Below are positions 26,819-35,645 of a stretch of 64,000 bases of DNA, one piece after another (the stretch's first letter is position 1; the number at the start of each line of letters is the position of its first letter). This DNA is from Chryseobacterium jejuense (lineage in GTDB: Bacteria; Bacteroidota; Bacteroidia; Flavobacteriales; Weeksellaceae). The stretch spans positions 372,001-436,000 of the forward strand of contig NZ_FNEG01000001.1 of assembly GCF_900100075.1 (NCBI RefSeq), written 5' to 3'. A program made the position numbers and the translations under genes. The notes beneath the pieces are model-generated. The model was not told the DNA's origin. It saw only the letters and a program-made list of their open reading frames with translations, and made no database searches.

Positions 26819-28126
26819 TTAATAAGCAACTTCCATTTTCACTTTTTTTCCTTTCAGCTTCTCATTCTGAAGCTTTCTTAAAACAGCATTCACTTTATTT
26901 CTGGAAACCGCAACATAAGAAGTGGTATCTTTTACTTCAATTACACCAACATCTTCTTTTTGAAGTTCTCCTTTTTTGAGTAAATACCCTACAATATCCA
27001 CTTTATTCACCTTATCTTTTTTTCCTGCACTGATGTAGATCGTCTGGAAAGGAGTTTTTTGCGGGACTTTAGTGAAGCCTGCAACACTTTCTTCAGGAGT
27101 ATCATTTTTAATGAAAGGAAAATTATCATCCTCATTCATGATCAGATAAACAAAACCTTTGGCATTCATCCTTGCGGTACGTCCGTTTCTGTGAATGAAA
27201 GCATCTTCTTTTGGAGGAAGCTGATAATGAACGATAGATTCCACTTCAGGAATATCAAGTCCACGGGCAGCAAGATCGGTTGTAATAAGGATTCTGGCAG
27301 AATCATTTCTGAATTTTAATAAGGCACGTTCTCTTTCATCCTGTTCCATTCCACCGTGGAAAGTTTCTCTGTCGATTCCCATCTGGTGAAGGAGTTCTGA
27401 GATACGGTCCACCGCATCACGGTGATTACAGAAAATCAACGTTCTTTTATTTCCGATTTTACAAACCAGATTGAATAATGTATCCAGTTTTTCTTCCGGG
27501 ATCGTCATTACTCTTCTCAGTTGGAGATCTGGCTTTACATCATTTTCTTTAAGGAAGCTGATTACTTTTTCATCTTTTAATCCGGTAAATGCAGGAATTT
27601 CATCCATCGCTGTCGCAGAGGTTAAAACTCTTTGAGAAAGTCCTTTTAAAGAATTACAGATAAACTCCATATCATCATGGAAGCCTAACTCTAAAGCTTT
27701 ATCAAATTCATCAAGAACTAAAGTTTTAACTGTTTTCGGATCAAAATTATTGTTTCTTACGTGATACGTAACCCTTCCCGGAGTTCCAATTAAAACTGCC
27801 GGAGCTTCAATTAAATTATTAACTTCAATCTTTTTATCATGCCCACCATAGCAAACGGAAACCTTAAAATCTGTTCCCATCGATTTGAAAACCTGCTCAA
27901 TCTGTAATGCCAACTCTCTAGCAGGAACTAATATTAAGGCCTGAACACCTTGAACATTCTTTTTCAGATTTCTAAGAGCCGGAAATAAAAACGCCAGCGT
28001 TTTTCCGGATCCGGTAGGAGAGAGCAAAACAATATCGGTATTGTTTTCAGACGCTTTATAAGTAGATTTCTGCATCTGATTCATATCCTGAATCTGCAGC
28101 TTTTGATAAATTGATTGTAGTTCCAT
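26819..28126 (-). CDS. DEAD-box RNA helicase with DbpA-type RNA-binding C-terminus
   Basis: The protein has 435 residues. Helicase motifs in order: Walker A S-P-T-G-S-G-K-T (36-43), P-A-R-E-L-A (68-73), T-P-G-R (115-118), motif II as D-E-F-D (139-142, in place of D-E-A-D), S-A-T, then in the second RecA domain R-I-L-I-T-T-D-L-A-A-R-G-L-D and H-R-N-G-R-T-A-R. The last 75 residues (I-Y-I-S-A-G-K-K-D-K-V, D-V-G-V-I-E-V, S-Y-V-A-V) are an RRM-like domain of the DbpA type that in E. coli binds hairpin 92 of 23S rRNA. A role in large-subunit assembly is likely. It is a single gene. Confidence 0.88.
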   Translation of the reverse strand: MELQSIYQKLQIQDMNQMQKSTYKASENNTDIVLLSPTGSGKTLAFLFPALRNLKKNVQGVQALILVPARELALQIEQVFKSMGTDFKVSVCYGGHDKKIEVNNLIEAPAVLIGTPGRVTYHVRNNNFDPKTVKTLVLDEFDKALELGFHDDMEFICNSLKGLSQRVLTSATAMDEIPAFTGLKDEKVISFLKENDVKPDLQLRRVMTIPEEKLDTLFNLVCKIGNKRTLIFCNHRDAVDRISELLHQMGIDRETFHGGMEQDERERALLKFRNDSARILITTDLAARGLDIPEVESIVHYQLPPKEDAFIHRNGRTARMNAKGFVYLIMNEDDNFPFIKNDTPEESVAGFTKVPQKTPFQTIYISAGKKDKVNKVDIVGYLLKKGELQKEDVGVIEVKDTTSYVAVSRNKVNAVLRKLQNEKLKGKKVKMEVAY

Positions 28127-28603
28127 GGTGCAAAGGTAATGAATTTTGGAGTTTTAGGGTTTGAGAGTGGTAGCGTTTTAGAGTAGGGAGGAATTACTGC
28201 TCTTCTTTGATTGTAAATGCTGTCATTCTGAATGGAGCGTAGCGAAATGAAGAATCTCAATGGCTCAAATAGTTCTCCTGATTTGTAACATGGTTTTTCA
28301 AAGGAGGCGGTGGTTTGCAACACCATCTACATTCTATTAAATTTCAGCTTTTGTTTACTATAAAATGTATAGATGCTTCGACTCCGCTCAGCATGACAAC
28401 TCTAATAATAGGTTGTTGAATTTAATATTGTAATGCAGTGCGGAGTCGAAGCCTGTCTATTATAGATTTAGCAGCATTTTAATAATAAATAATCTATTTG
28501 CTGAACTGGTGATTTTTTACATTATAGTAATTGATGATTTCCAATTCTTTAATAGATGTTGACAATCAATTGTTTATGGTGTGAATAGGTTGAGCTAAAA
28601 CTA
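28127..28603. other. Gene-free stretch with dispersed repeats upstream of rpsA
   Basis: No coding region is seen. At 28222-28260 lies a tgtcattctgaatggagcgtagcg-type repeat, related to the one at 16844. At 28375-28387 and 28440-28452 lie the perfectly complementary 13-mers gcttcgactccgc and gcggagtcgaagc, 52 bases apart. Sequences like these recur between genes in this group of bacteria; a terminator or boundary role is possible. Confidence 0.6.
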
Positions 28604-28634
28604 TTGTTTATCTCAAATAAAATTTTTATCTTTG
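28604..28634 (+). promoter_or_regulatory. Promoter of rpsA
   Basis: TTG at 28604-28606, 20 bases, then TATCTTTG (exact TAnnTTTG) at 28627-28634. This is the best consensus promoter on the plus strand of the window. The transcript would start near 28641 and carry an untranslated leader of about 115 bases before the rpsA ATG. Confidence 0.75.
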
Positions 28635-28756
28635 CACCCACTTTTGTGGCGAAAAGGTTTGATGAGTAAAATACTTATAATTAATTACTTCCGTATTTTT
28701 TAAATCCACATTTATTCAAACCGTTAAAAAAGAAGGAATACAAATTTTATTAGAAA

Positions 28757-30547
28757 ATGTCAAAAGAGACAAATTCAGCAGAGGTTATTTTAAACCAAAA
28801 CGTAGCACCAGAACAATTTGATTGGGATTCTTTCGAATCAGGTCTTGATGCAGATGCGAGAAAAGAAAAAAGCGATTTAGAAGAAATCTATAACGGATCT
28901 CTTAACAGCCTAAACGATAATGACGTTTTAGTTGGTAGAGTAGTAAGATTAACTGACAAAGAAGCTATCGTAGACATCAACTTCAAATCTGAAGGTGTTA
29001 TTTCTCTTAACGAATTCCGTTACAACCAAGGCCTAAAAGTAGGTGATGAGGTAGAAGTAATGGTTGACAAGAGAGAAGACAAAACTGGTCAATTACAATT
29101 ATCTCACAGAAAAGCTAGAACGCTTAAAGCTTGGGATAAAGTAAACGAACTTCACGAAACTGGAGAAATCGTTAACGGTTTTGTTAAATCTAGAACTAAA
29201 GGTGGTATGATCGTTGACGTTCACGGAATCGAAGCATTCTTACCTGGTTCTCAAATTGACGTTAAGCCAATTAAAGATTACGATCAGTTCGTAGGAAAAA
29301 CTATGGAGTTCAAAGTTGTGAAAATCAACCCTGAGTTCAAAAACGTAGTTGTATCTCACAAAGCATTGATCGAAGCAGATATCGAAGGTCAGAAAAAAGA
29401 AATCATCGCTCAACTTGAAAAAGGTCAGGTTCTTGAAGGTACTGTTAAGAATATTACTTCTTACGGTGTATTCATTGACTTAGGAGGTGTTGATGGATTG
29501 ATCCACATTACAGACCTTTCTTGGTCTAGAGTGAACCACCCATCTGAAATCCTAGAGGACGGACAAACTGTAAAAGTTGTAATCCTTGATTTCGATGATG
29601 AGAAAACAAGAATCCAATTAGGTATGAAGCAATTAGAAGCTCATCCTTGGGATGCTCTTTCTGCTGACATGAAAGTTGGTGACAAAGTAAAAGGAAAAGT
29701 AGTAGTTCTTGCTGACTATGGTGCATTCGTAGAAATCGCTCCAGGTGTTGAAGGATTAATCCACGTTTCTGAAATGTCTTGGTCTACTCACTTAAGATCT
29801 GCTGGAGATTTCGTAAAAGTAGGTGATGAAGTTGAAGCTGAAGTATTAACTTTAGATAGAGAAGAAAGAAAAATTTCTCTTGGTATCAAGCAATTGTCTA
29901 AAGATCCATGGGAGAATATCGAAGCTAAGTATCCGGTAGCATCTCAGCATGTAGGAACTGTAAGAAACTTCACTAACTTTGGTGTATTCGTAGAGTTAGA
30001 AGAAGGTATCGACGGATTAATCTACATCTCTGATCTTTCTTGGACTAAGAAAATCAAGCACCCATCTGAGTTCTGTGCAGTAGGTGATAAATTAGATGTT
30101 GTAGTTCTTGAACTAGATATCCAAGCTAGAAGATTATCTCTAGGTCACAAGCAATTGACTGAAAACCCATGGGATAAATTCGAAACTAAATATGCTGAAG
30201 GAACTATCCACGCTGGTAAAGCTGTAGAAGTTCACGATAAAGGAGCTTCTGTACAATTCGAAGATGCTGAGGTTGAAGCTTTCTGTCCTTCAAGATTATT
30301 AGAGAAAGAAGATGGATCTAAAATCAAAAAAGGTGAAGATGCTCAATTCAAAGTAATTGAATTCAACAAAGAATTCAAGAGAGTTGTAGTTTCTCACACA
30401 GGTATCTTCAGAGACGAAGAAAAGAAAAACGTTAAAGAATCTTCTTCTAGAAACGTATCTTCTTCTTCAAACAACGAAGAAAGATCTACTCTTGGAGACA
30501 TCGATGCATTAGCAGAGTTGAAAAGAAAAATGGAAGAAGGTAAATAA
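28757..30547 (+). CDS. rpsA: 30S ribosomal protein S1
   Basis: This 596-residue protein carries six S1 RNA-binding repeats (starting near residues 50, 135, 225, 310, 397 and 482). The central four show the regular pattern G-x-V-x-x-(I/F)-x-x-(Y/F)-G-(V/A)-F-(V/I)-(D/E)-(L/I) and G-L-I-(H/Y)-(V/I)-S-(D/E)-(L/M)-S-W. It binds mRNA on the small ribosomal subunit during initiation. In Bacteroidetes, which mostly lack Shine-Dalgarno pairing, S1 is thought to matter greatly. The acidic N-terminus and the serine/asparagine-rich C-terminal linker are usual for the group. Codon use is of the highly expressed type (aac, gtt, ggt, atc), unlike the neighbours. A long leader and a strong terminator frame it. 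Confidence 0.96.
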   Translation: MSKETNSAEVILNQNVAPEQFDWDSFESGLDADARKEKSDLEEIYNGSLNSLNDNDVLVGRVVRLTDKEAIVDINFKSEGVISLNEFRYNQGLKVGDEVEVMVDKREDKTGQLQLSHRKARTLKAWDKVNELHETGEIVNGFVKSRTKGGMIVDVHGIEAFLPGSQIDVKPIKDYDQFVGKTMEFKVVKINPEFKNVVVSHKALIEADIEGQKKEIIAQLEKGQVLEGTVKNITSYGVFIDLGGVDGLIHITDLSWSRVNHPSEILEDGQTVKVVILDFDDEKTRIQLGMKQLEAHPWDALSADMKVGDKVKGKVVVLADYGAFVEIAPGVEGLIHVSEMSWSTHLRSAGDFVKVGDEVEAEVLTLDREERKISLGIKQLSKDPWENIEAKYPVASQHVGTVRNFTNFGVFVELEEGIDGLIYISDLSWTKKIKHPSEFCAVGDKLDVVVLELDIQARRLSLGHKQLTENPWDKFETKYAEGTIHAGKAVEVHDKGASVQFEDAEVEAFCPSRLLEKEDGSKIKKGEDAQFKVIEFNKEFKRVVVSHTGIFRDEEKKNVKESSSRNVSSSSNNEERSTLGDIDALAELKRKMEEGK

Positions 30548-30569
30548 TCTTTGAACCATTTATAAATAA

Positions 30570-30598
30570 GGAGCCGCTCATTTGAGCGGCTTTTTTTG
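30570..30598 (+). terminator. Rho-independent terminator of rpsA
   Basis: The GC-rich stem agccgctca / tgagcggct with a two-base loop is followed by a T run. Confidence 0.92.
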
Positions 30599-30610
30599 TG
30601 CCTTATTTCA

Positions 30611-30720
30611 GGAGCTTTTTCCCGCTATCCACTCATACTCCTCGCGCCATCACCCTCCAATACTCAGGCCTTCTCGCTCTCCAACTCTTGCTGTGGGGTA
30701 ACCGTTACTATCGGGGCTAG
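30611..30720. repeat. GC-rich non-coding element downstream of rpsA
   Basis: About 110 bases are clearly richer in GC than the surroundings. They open with ggagctttttcccgctatcc and close with accgttactatcggggctag. The ends can pair in short blocks (agc, cccg with cggg, gct). This framing (agctttttcccgctatcc ... atcggggcta) recalls a dispersed intergenic element of Flavobacteriia, recalled from general knowledge rather than a search. It contains no coding frame of note. It may be a structured RNA or a mobile repeat. Confidence 0.5.
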
Positions 30721-30862
30721 TGAAATAGTCATCATGATAAATACCTGTTGATAGAATAACAGAAACAATGAATAAACCTGTCATGTTTTGTGATTAATGT
30801 TAAATATTTTCTTTTTTTATTTAAAAATAATTAAAATATTTCACTTTGTAATGTAAATATGT

Positions 30863-30870
30863 TATTTTTG
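30863..30870 (+). promoter_or_regulatory. -7 element of the first VWA-like gene
   Basis: TATTTTTG is an exact TAnnTTTG match, 24 bases before the ATG. A TTTG at 30845-30848 is nearer than usual (14 bases). Confidence 0.5.
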
Positions 30871-30894
30871 GCAAGCTAAAACAAAATTTTAATT

Positions 30895-32313
30895 ATGAGA
30901 AAGACATTTTTATTTTTCTTCATGGCGCTCATGATATCATGGGGCGAGCTTAAAGCACAATCTGATTACATTATCATGCTGGATAATGGGAATTCTGTTA
31001 CTAACGCTGAATACGCTCATATGAAACGGGGAGCCATTAAGCTGATGGAAGAGCTGTTAGCCTGCAATACCAGAAACAGAGTTGCTGTTGTGCAATATGG
31101 AACCGGAAAATTTGGTGATACCAGCGGAACTGGAAAATCTTTACTTTATATTGAATCCGATTTTACCAACGACCACTTTACTGCTCAAAACTTTGAAAGA
31201 CGTCTGGATTTCGGGCATCTTTTTAATGAATCCCTGGTTCTGATTGCAGATGCTTTAAGTGGGGGCGGGAATAATGATATCATAAGCCCTCAAATGACCT
31301 TGAGTAATACACAGCCTTTAAAATTTGTAGTATTTACAGACGCAGAAAGGAATTCAGGAGGTGCTGACGGATCTTATCTGGTGAATTATAATAATACAGC
31401 TTATAGTGATCCATTGGCGTTTGAGATGGCTGTAAAGTTTAAAATGATGGGAGCGCAATTTACAATGATTCATGCCAATACAAATAATGCGGCAGTAGGG
31501 GCGGCTGCATCTATTGCGAGTGCAGGAGGTTCTTATACAGGAACACCATTGGAGCCTAATACTTCAGATCCTGATTATGGGGTGCTGCCAAGATTATATT
31601 ATAATAGACCTAACGGGTTTAGTGTAGGGCAGCCGGAAATGGATTACTGGCCAAACCTTGCATCGAATATATGCAATACCAATGGAATGGGAACGGTGAA
31701 CTTCAGATATGAACCGGGAGAATGTATAGGAGCCACGTCAGGTATTGGTGGTTATTATAACCTTCCGGCCGGTGCTACTCTCGTAAACCTTAGAGTAGAG
31801 CTGATAGGGTTGCAGAACGGAACGGTATTTCCCGTAAATTTTACCCCTAACTTCGGTCCTGGGAATTTTTATAATTATTATTTTCAACCCTCAGACTTTG
31901 ATAATGCTGTGAATGGTGGGGTAACTGGTGAACAAAAATTCAGAGTTTCTATGGTTTATCTTTATAATGGTAACTATGAAATTGCTTATGCCTGGAACAA
32001 TTATCCATTCTTTGATTATGATATTACGATGAAATGTCCGCACCTGAGAGCTGCAAAGTTACAGACAGAAGAAAGGCTTTTTAAACTGACACCAAATCCT
32101 ACTAACGGTTTATTTAAAGTAATCCTGAACAAAGACATTAAATCAGGAACATTGGAAGTAAGAGATTTAATCGGAAATATGGTTTATAATAAAGTGCTTC
32201 GTGGAGGTAAAGAAATAGAAGTAGATCTGAGCTCTCGAAAAGAAGGAGTTTATATAGTTAACATAACAACAGATAAAAACGAAATCTATTCAGAAAAAAT
32301 CATCAAGAAATAA
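30895..32313 (+). CDS. VWA-like secreted protein with T9SS type A sorting domain (tandem copy 1)
   Basis: The protein has 472 residues. The signal peptide is at 1-22 (cut after L-K-A-Q). A von Willebrand A-like domain spans about 25-265: the first strand Y-I-I-M-L-D (Asp 30) is followed by N-G-N-S where a metal site would have S-x-S, and the third metal-site region appears as V-F-T-D-A-E-R. A beta domain with two cysteines follows (C-I-G-A-T-S-G near 280). The last 80 residues, starting L-T-P-N-P-T-N-G and ending in S-E-K-I-I-K-K, form a type A sorting domain. Binding partners are unknown. It is the first of three copies of exactly equal length. Confidence 0.8.
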   Translation: MRKTFLFFFMALMISWGELKAQSDYIIMLDNGNSVTNAEYAHMKRGAIKLMEELLACNTRNRVAVVQYGTGKFGDTSGTGKSLLYIESDFTNDHFTAQNFERRLDFGHLFNESLVLIADALSGGGNNDIISPQMTLSNTQPLKFVVFTDAERNSGGADGSYLVNYNNTAYSDPLAFEMAVKFKMMGAQFTMIHANTNNAAVGAAASIASAGGSYTGTPLEPNTSDPDYGVLPRLYYNRPNGFSVGQPEMDYWPNLASNICNTNGMGTVNFRYEPGECIGATSGIGGYYNLPAGATLVNLRVELIGLQNGTVFPVNFTPNFGPGNFYNYYFQPSDFDNAVNGGVTGEQKFRVSMVYLYNGNYEIAYAWNNYPFFDYDITMKCPHLRAAKLQTEERLFKLTPNPTNGLFKVILNKDIKSGTLEVRDLIGNMVYNKVLRGGKEIEVDLSSRKEGVYIVNITTDKNEIYSEKIIKK

Positions 32314-32321
32314 TTAAATAA

Positions 32322-32347
32322 AAAACTGCTCATCCGGGCAGTTTTTT
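32322..32347 (+). terminator. Terminator between tandem copies 1 and 2
   Basis: The stem aaaactgc / gcagtttt with loop and T run; the same hairpin with nearly the same sequence follows copy 2. Confidence 0.8.
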
Positions 32348-32380
32348 ATACTCATTAAAAACCGAATTAAAAGATTAACC

Positions 32381-33799
32381 ATGAAAAAAACATTCTTATT
32401 TTTCTTCATGACATTCCTGATGTCATGGAATGGTCTTAAAGCACAAGGACAAGGGGATTATATTATTATGTTGGATAATGGAGGTTCTATGAATCAAGAA
32501 GATTACCACACGATGAGACGCGGTGCTATTAAGCTAATAGAGCAATTGTTAGCCTGTAATTCTGATAACAGGGTAGCAGTAGTGCAATACGGAACTGGAG
32601 TGCTTGATGAAGATACAGGTGTATATAAACCTTTAATTTATATTGAGTCTGATTTTACCAACGATTTTTTTACCGCACAGAATTTTTACCGCCGGTTAGA
32701 TTTTGGAGATTATTTACAACAATCTGTAGGGTTGGTTAGAGATGCTATCGATGGGATTCCAAATCCTGATATTATAAGTCCTCAAAAAACACTAAATATA
32801 GAACATGATACAAGAGTTATTGTGTTTACTGATGCGGAAAGAGCTTCAAATGGTCTTAGTTCTTATCTTGTAGATCCTGCTTATGCATCCAATTATGCTT
32901 CATATGAAGCATTTGCAAATGTGATGGATTTTAAAATAGATAGAGCGATAAGATTTAGTGTAATTCATGCTAATACAAATGATGATGCAATTAAGGCAGC
33001 AGCATCTATTGCTAGTCCTTTTGGTCCTTATGATGATGATTTTGAGGATGTTCCTGGAGATCCACATTATGGTTACCCAAAATCCTATTATAATAGAACT
33101 AACGGATTTCATATGTTGCCTACCGAAATAAATTACTGGAAGGATTTGGCGGCATTTATATGCAACTCTAGTGGTAGAGGAACTGTAGATTTCCTTTATG
33201 AACCCGGAGTATGTATAAATGGTACTTCAGGTCTTTCTGGGAATTATTATCTTGAGGCTGGGGCTGCTATGCAGGAAATTAAACTTGAATTAGTCAATTT
33301 GGATACAGGGGAGGTGTATCCTATAATAGCTAATCCTGTGCTTGGGATAGGGAATTCATTTCATTTTAGTTTTACCCCTTCTAGCTTTACTTATGCTGTA
33401 CTTGCAGGATCAACAGGTCCGCATAAGTTCAGAGTAAAGATGACCTCTACTTCTTCTTGGGGTACAGTTGCGTATAGCTGGAATAAATATCCATTTTTTG
33501 ATTATGATATTAATTTGAATTGCCCAACGCTTATGAGTAAAAAGTCTTCAGTAGAAGAAAAGATGTTTAAACTGACCCCAAATCCTACCAGTGGAATGTT
33601 TAAAGTAATCCTGAATAAAGAATTTAAATCAGGAACATTAGAAATCAGAGATCTGGTAGGAAATACCGTTCATAATAAAATACTTCGTGGAGAAAAAGAA
33701 ATAGTGGTAGATCTGAGTTCCCGAAAAGAAGGAGTTTATATAGTTAATATAACAACAGATAAAAACGAAATCTACTCTGAGAAAATCATCAAGAAATAA
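32381..33799 (+). CDS. VWA-like secreted protein with T9SS type A sorting domain (tandem copy 2)
   Basis: The protein has 472 residues. Its signal peptide (M-K-K-T-F-L-F-F-F-M-T-F-L-M-S-W) is identical in sequence to that of copy 3. The VWA-like domain carries Asp 32 followed by N-G-G-S-M, the closest of the three to a normal D-x-S-x-S site, and later V-F-T-D-A-E-R. Through the VWA part it is most like copy 3 (for example Y-K-P-L-I-Y-I-E-S-D-F-T-N-D and A-F-A-N-V-M-x-F-K-I-D-R-A-I-R-F). Its sorting domain, however, differs from the other two (S-G-M-F-K, K-E-F-K-S-G, V-H-N-K-I). It lies only 68 bases after copy 1, so read-through expression is possible. Confidence 0.8.
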   Translation: MKKTFLFFFMTFLMSWNGLKAQGQGDYIIMLDNGGSMNQEDYHTMRRGAIKLIEQLLACNSDNRVAVVQYGTGVLDEDTGVYKPLIYIESDFTNDFFTAQNFYRRLDFGDYLQQSVGLVRDAIDGIPNPDIISPQKTLNIEHDTRVIVFTDAERASNGLSSYLVDPAYASNYASYEAFANVMDFKIDRAIRFSVIHANTNDDAIKAAASIASPFGPYDDDFEDVPGDPHYGYPKSYYNRTNGFHMLPTEINYWKDLAAFICNSSGRGTVDFLYEPGVCINGTSGLSGNYYLEAGAAMQEIKLELVNLDTGEVYPIIANPVLGIGNSFHFSFTPSSFTYAVLAGSTGPHKFRVKMTSTSSWGTVAYSWNKYPFFDYDINLNCPTLMSKKSSVEEKMFKLTPNPTSGMFKVILNKEFKSGTLEIRDLVGNTVHNKILRGEKEIVVDLSSRKEGVYIVNITTDKNEIYSEKIIKK

Positions 33800-33805
33800 A
33801 TAAAA

Positions 33806-33835
33806 GTAAAACTGCTCATCCGGGCAGTTTTTATT
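33806..33835 (+). terminator. Terminator after tandem copy 2
   Basis: The stem aaaactgc / gcagtttt, loop tcatccg, T-rich tail; almost identical to the hairpin after copy 1. Confidence 0.8.
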
Positions 33836-33962
33836 TTTGTATTAATATGTTTTTTAGTATATATTTAATTATAATTCTATAAAATGTTAAAATTTTAAAA
33901 TTAATCAAACTGTTTGTTGATAAAATATTATCTTAACGGATCTAAATTTAAAACTTTTAACC

Positions 33963-35381
33963 ATGAAAAAAACATTCTTATTTTTCTTTATGACATTCCT
34001 GATGTCATGGAGTGTTCTTAATGCGCAAAATGGATTTGATTACATTATTATGTTGGATAATGGAGGAACTACTACCAAACAAGAATATATCAAGATGAGG
34101 CGGGGTGCCAATAAGCTAATGGAACAGCTTTTGGCTTGTAATCCTGAAAGCAGATTTGCAGTAGTACAATATGGAACAGGAGTGTTCGATAACGATACGG
34201 GAGTATATAAACCTTTAATTTACATTGAATCTGATTTTACCAACGATCTTTTAATAGCACAGAATTTTGAACGCCGACTGGATTTTGGAGATAATTTCCA
34301 AAAATCAGTAGGATTGGTTGGTGATGCTTTAGATGGAGTTTCAAATACTGATATCATAAGCCCTCAAAAAACATTAAATAAAATACAGATTGGAAGGGTC
34401 ATTGTCTTTACTGATGCAGAAAGAGATTCAAACAGTCTTAGTTCACATCTTGTAGATCCTGCTTTTGCTTCAAATTATGGTTCCTATGATGCATTTGCCA
34501 ATGTGATGAATTTTAAAATAGACAGAGCCATAAGATTTACAGTAGTTCATGTGAGTACAGATAATAATGCAATTCTTGCAGCTGCATCTATTGCAAGTAG
34601 TGAGGGGGCTTACACGGATCAATATGAAATGGTTGCTGCGGATCCTAGTAATGGGCATCCAAGATCTTATTTTAATAGAACTAACGGTTTTGGAATGTAT
34701 GATTATGAAGTGAATTACTGGAAAAATTTGGCTGCATATATATGTCTTTCTAATGGGATGGGAACTCTGGATTTTCTTTATGAACCAGGTGCGTGTATAT
34801 CGGGTACTTCTGATCTTACTGGAGCTTATGTGCTTCCGGCTGGGGCTACGTTGCAGGAGCTTAAGTTGGAATTAATCAATATGCAGACGGGTGCAGTATA
34901 TCCTATGGAATCTGATCCTGTATTTGGAACGGGAAATTCTTTTAAATATAATTTCACTCCTTACAGTTTTGCTCATGCATTGAATGCTGGGTCAACAGGT
35001 CTACATAAGTTTAGGGTGAAGATGATATCCAATGCTCCTAATAGTTCTGTTGCATATAGCTGGAATAAGTACCCATTTTTCGATTATGATATTAATTTAG
35101 ATTGTCCAATGCTTCTGAGCGCAAAGTCTTCTGTGGGAGAAAAAATGTTGAAGCTAACCCCAAATCCTACCAACGGATTATTTAAAGTAATCCTGAACAA
35201 AGACATTAAATCAGGAACATTGGAAGTAAGAGATTTAATTGGAAATATGGTTTATAATAAAGTGCTTCGTGGAGACAAAGAAATAGAAGTAGATCTGAGC
35301 TCCAGAAAAGAAGGAGTGTATATTGTTAATGTAACAACAGATAAAAACGAAAAATATTCAGAAAAGATCATCAAGAAATAG
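33963..35381 (+). CDS. VWA-like secreted protein with T9SS type A sorting domain (tandem copy 3)
   Basis: The protein has 472 residues, with a signal peptide like that of copy 2 (cut after L-N-A-Q). In the VWA-like domain Asp 32 is followed by N-G-G-T-T, so the first serine of a metal site is Gly and the second is Thr. V-F-T-D-A-E-R is retained. The body resembles copy 2, while the last 75 residues are almost the same as those of copy 1 at protein and DNA level, which points to recombination between copies. Type IX export to the surface is expected. The 160-base gap before it may hold its own promoter, but no exact consensus is seen. Confidence 0.8.
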   Translation: MKKTFLFFFMTFLMSWSVLNAQNGFDYIIMLDNGGTTTKQEYIKMRRGANKLMEQLLACNPESRFAVVQYGTGVFDNDTGVYKPLIYIESDFTNDLLIAQNFERRLDFGDNFQKSVGLVGDALDGVSNTDIISPQKTLNKIQIGRVIVFTDAERDSNSLSSHLVDPAFASNYGSYDAFANVMNFKIDRAIRFTVVHVSTDNNAILAAASIASSEGAYTDQYEMVAADPSNGHPRSYFNRTNGFGMYDYEVNYWKNLAAYICLSNGMGTLDFLYEPGACISGTSDLTGAYVLPAGATLQELKLELINMQTGAVYPMESDPVFGTGNSFKYNFTPYSFAHALNAGSTGLHKFRVKMISNAPNSSVAYSWNKYPFFDYDINLDCPMLLSAKSSVGEKMLKLTPNPTNGLFKVILNKDIKSGTLEVRDLIGNMVYNKVLRGDKEIEVDLSSRKEGVYIVNVTTDKNEKYSEKIIKK

Positions 35382-35389
35382 ATAAAAGT

Positions 35390-35417
35390 AAAACTGCTCG
35401 AAAGAGCAGTTTTTTTA
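35390..35417 (+). terminator. Terminator after tandem copy 3
   Basis: The stem aaactgctc / gagcagttt with a GAAA tetraloop and T run. It is a stronger version of the hairpins after copies 1 and 2. The 220 bases that follow are AT-rich and show no feature. Confidence 0.88.
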
Positions 35418-35645
35418 TGCTTTATTTTAAAAAAGATATTTAAGAGTAAAAAAAATTACAATGATCTATGACCTCATTTTTTAAATCACTATCTCACTCT
35501 AAACGAAATGCATGAACAATCTCAAATTAAAATGAAAACCAATAAAAACAAAAACCAAAGCAAAATAAAATTTACTCTGGTTTAATTATTTATTTTTGTC
35601 CCGTAATCTATATCAGATTTTCAGGATTAGTTGGCTTTACCTATA

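Noticed and set aside
30895..35381. Diversity-generating retroelement target genes (variable C-termini in paralogs)
   Set aside because: The C-terminal parts are the most conserved, not the most variable, and no reverse transcriptase or template repeat is present.
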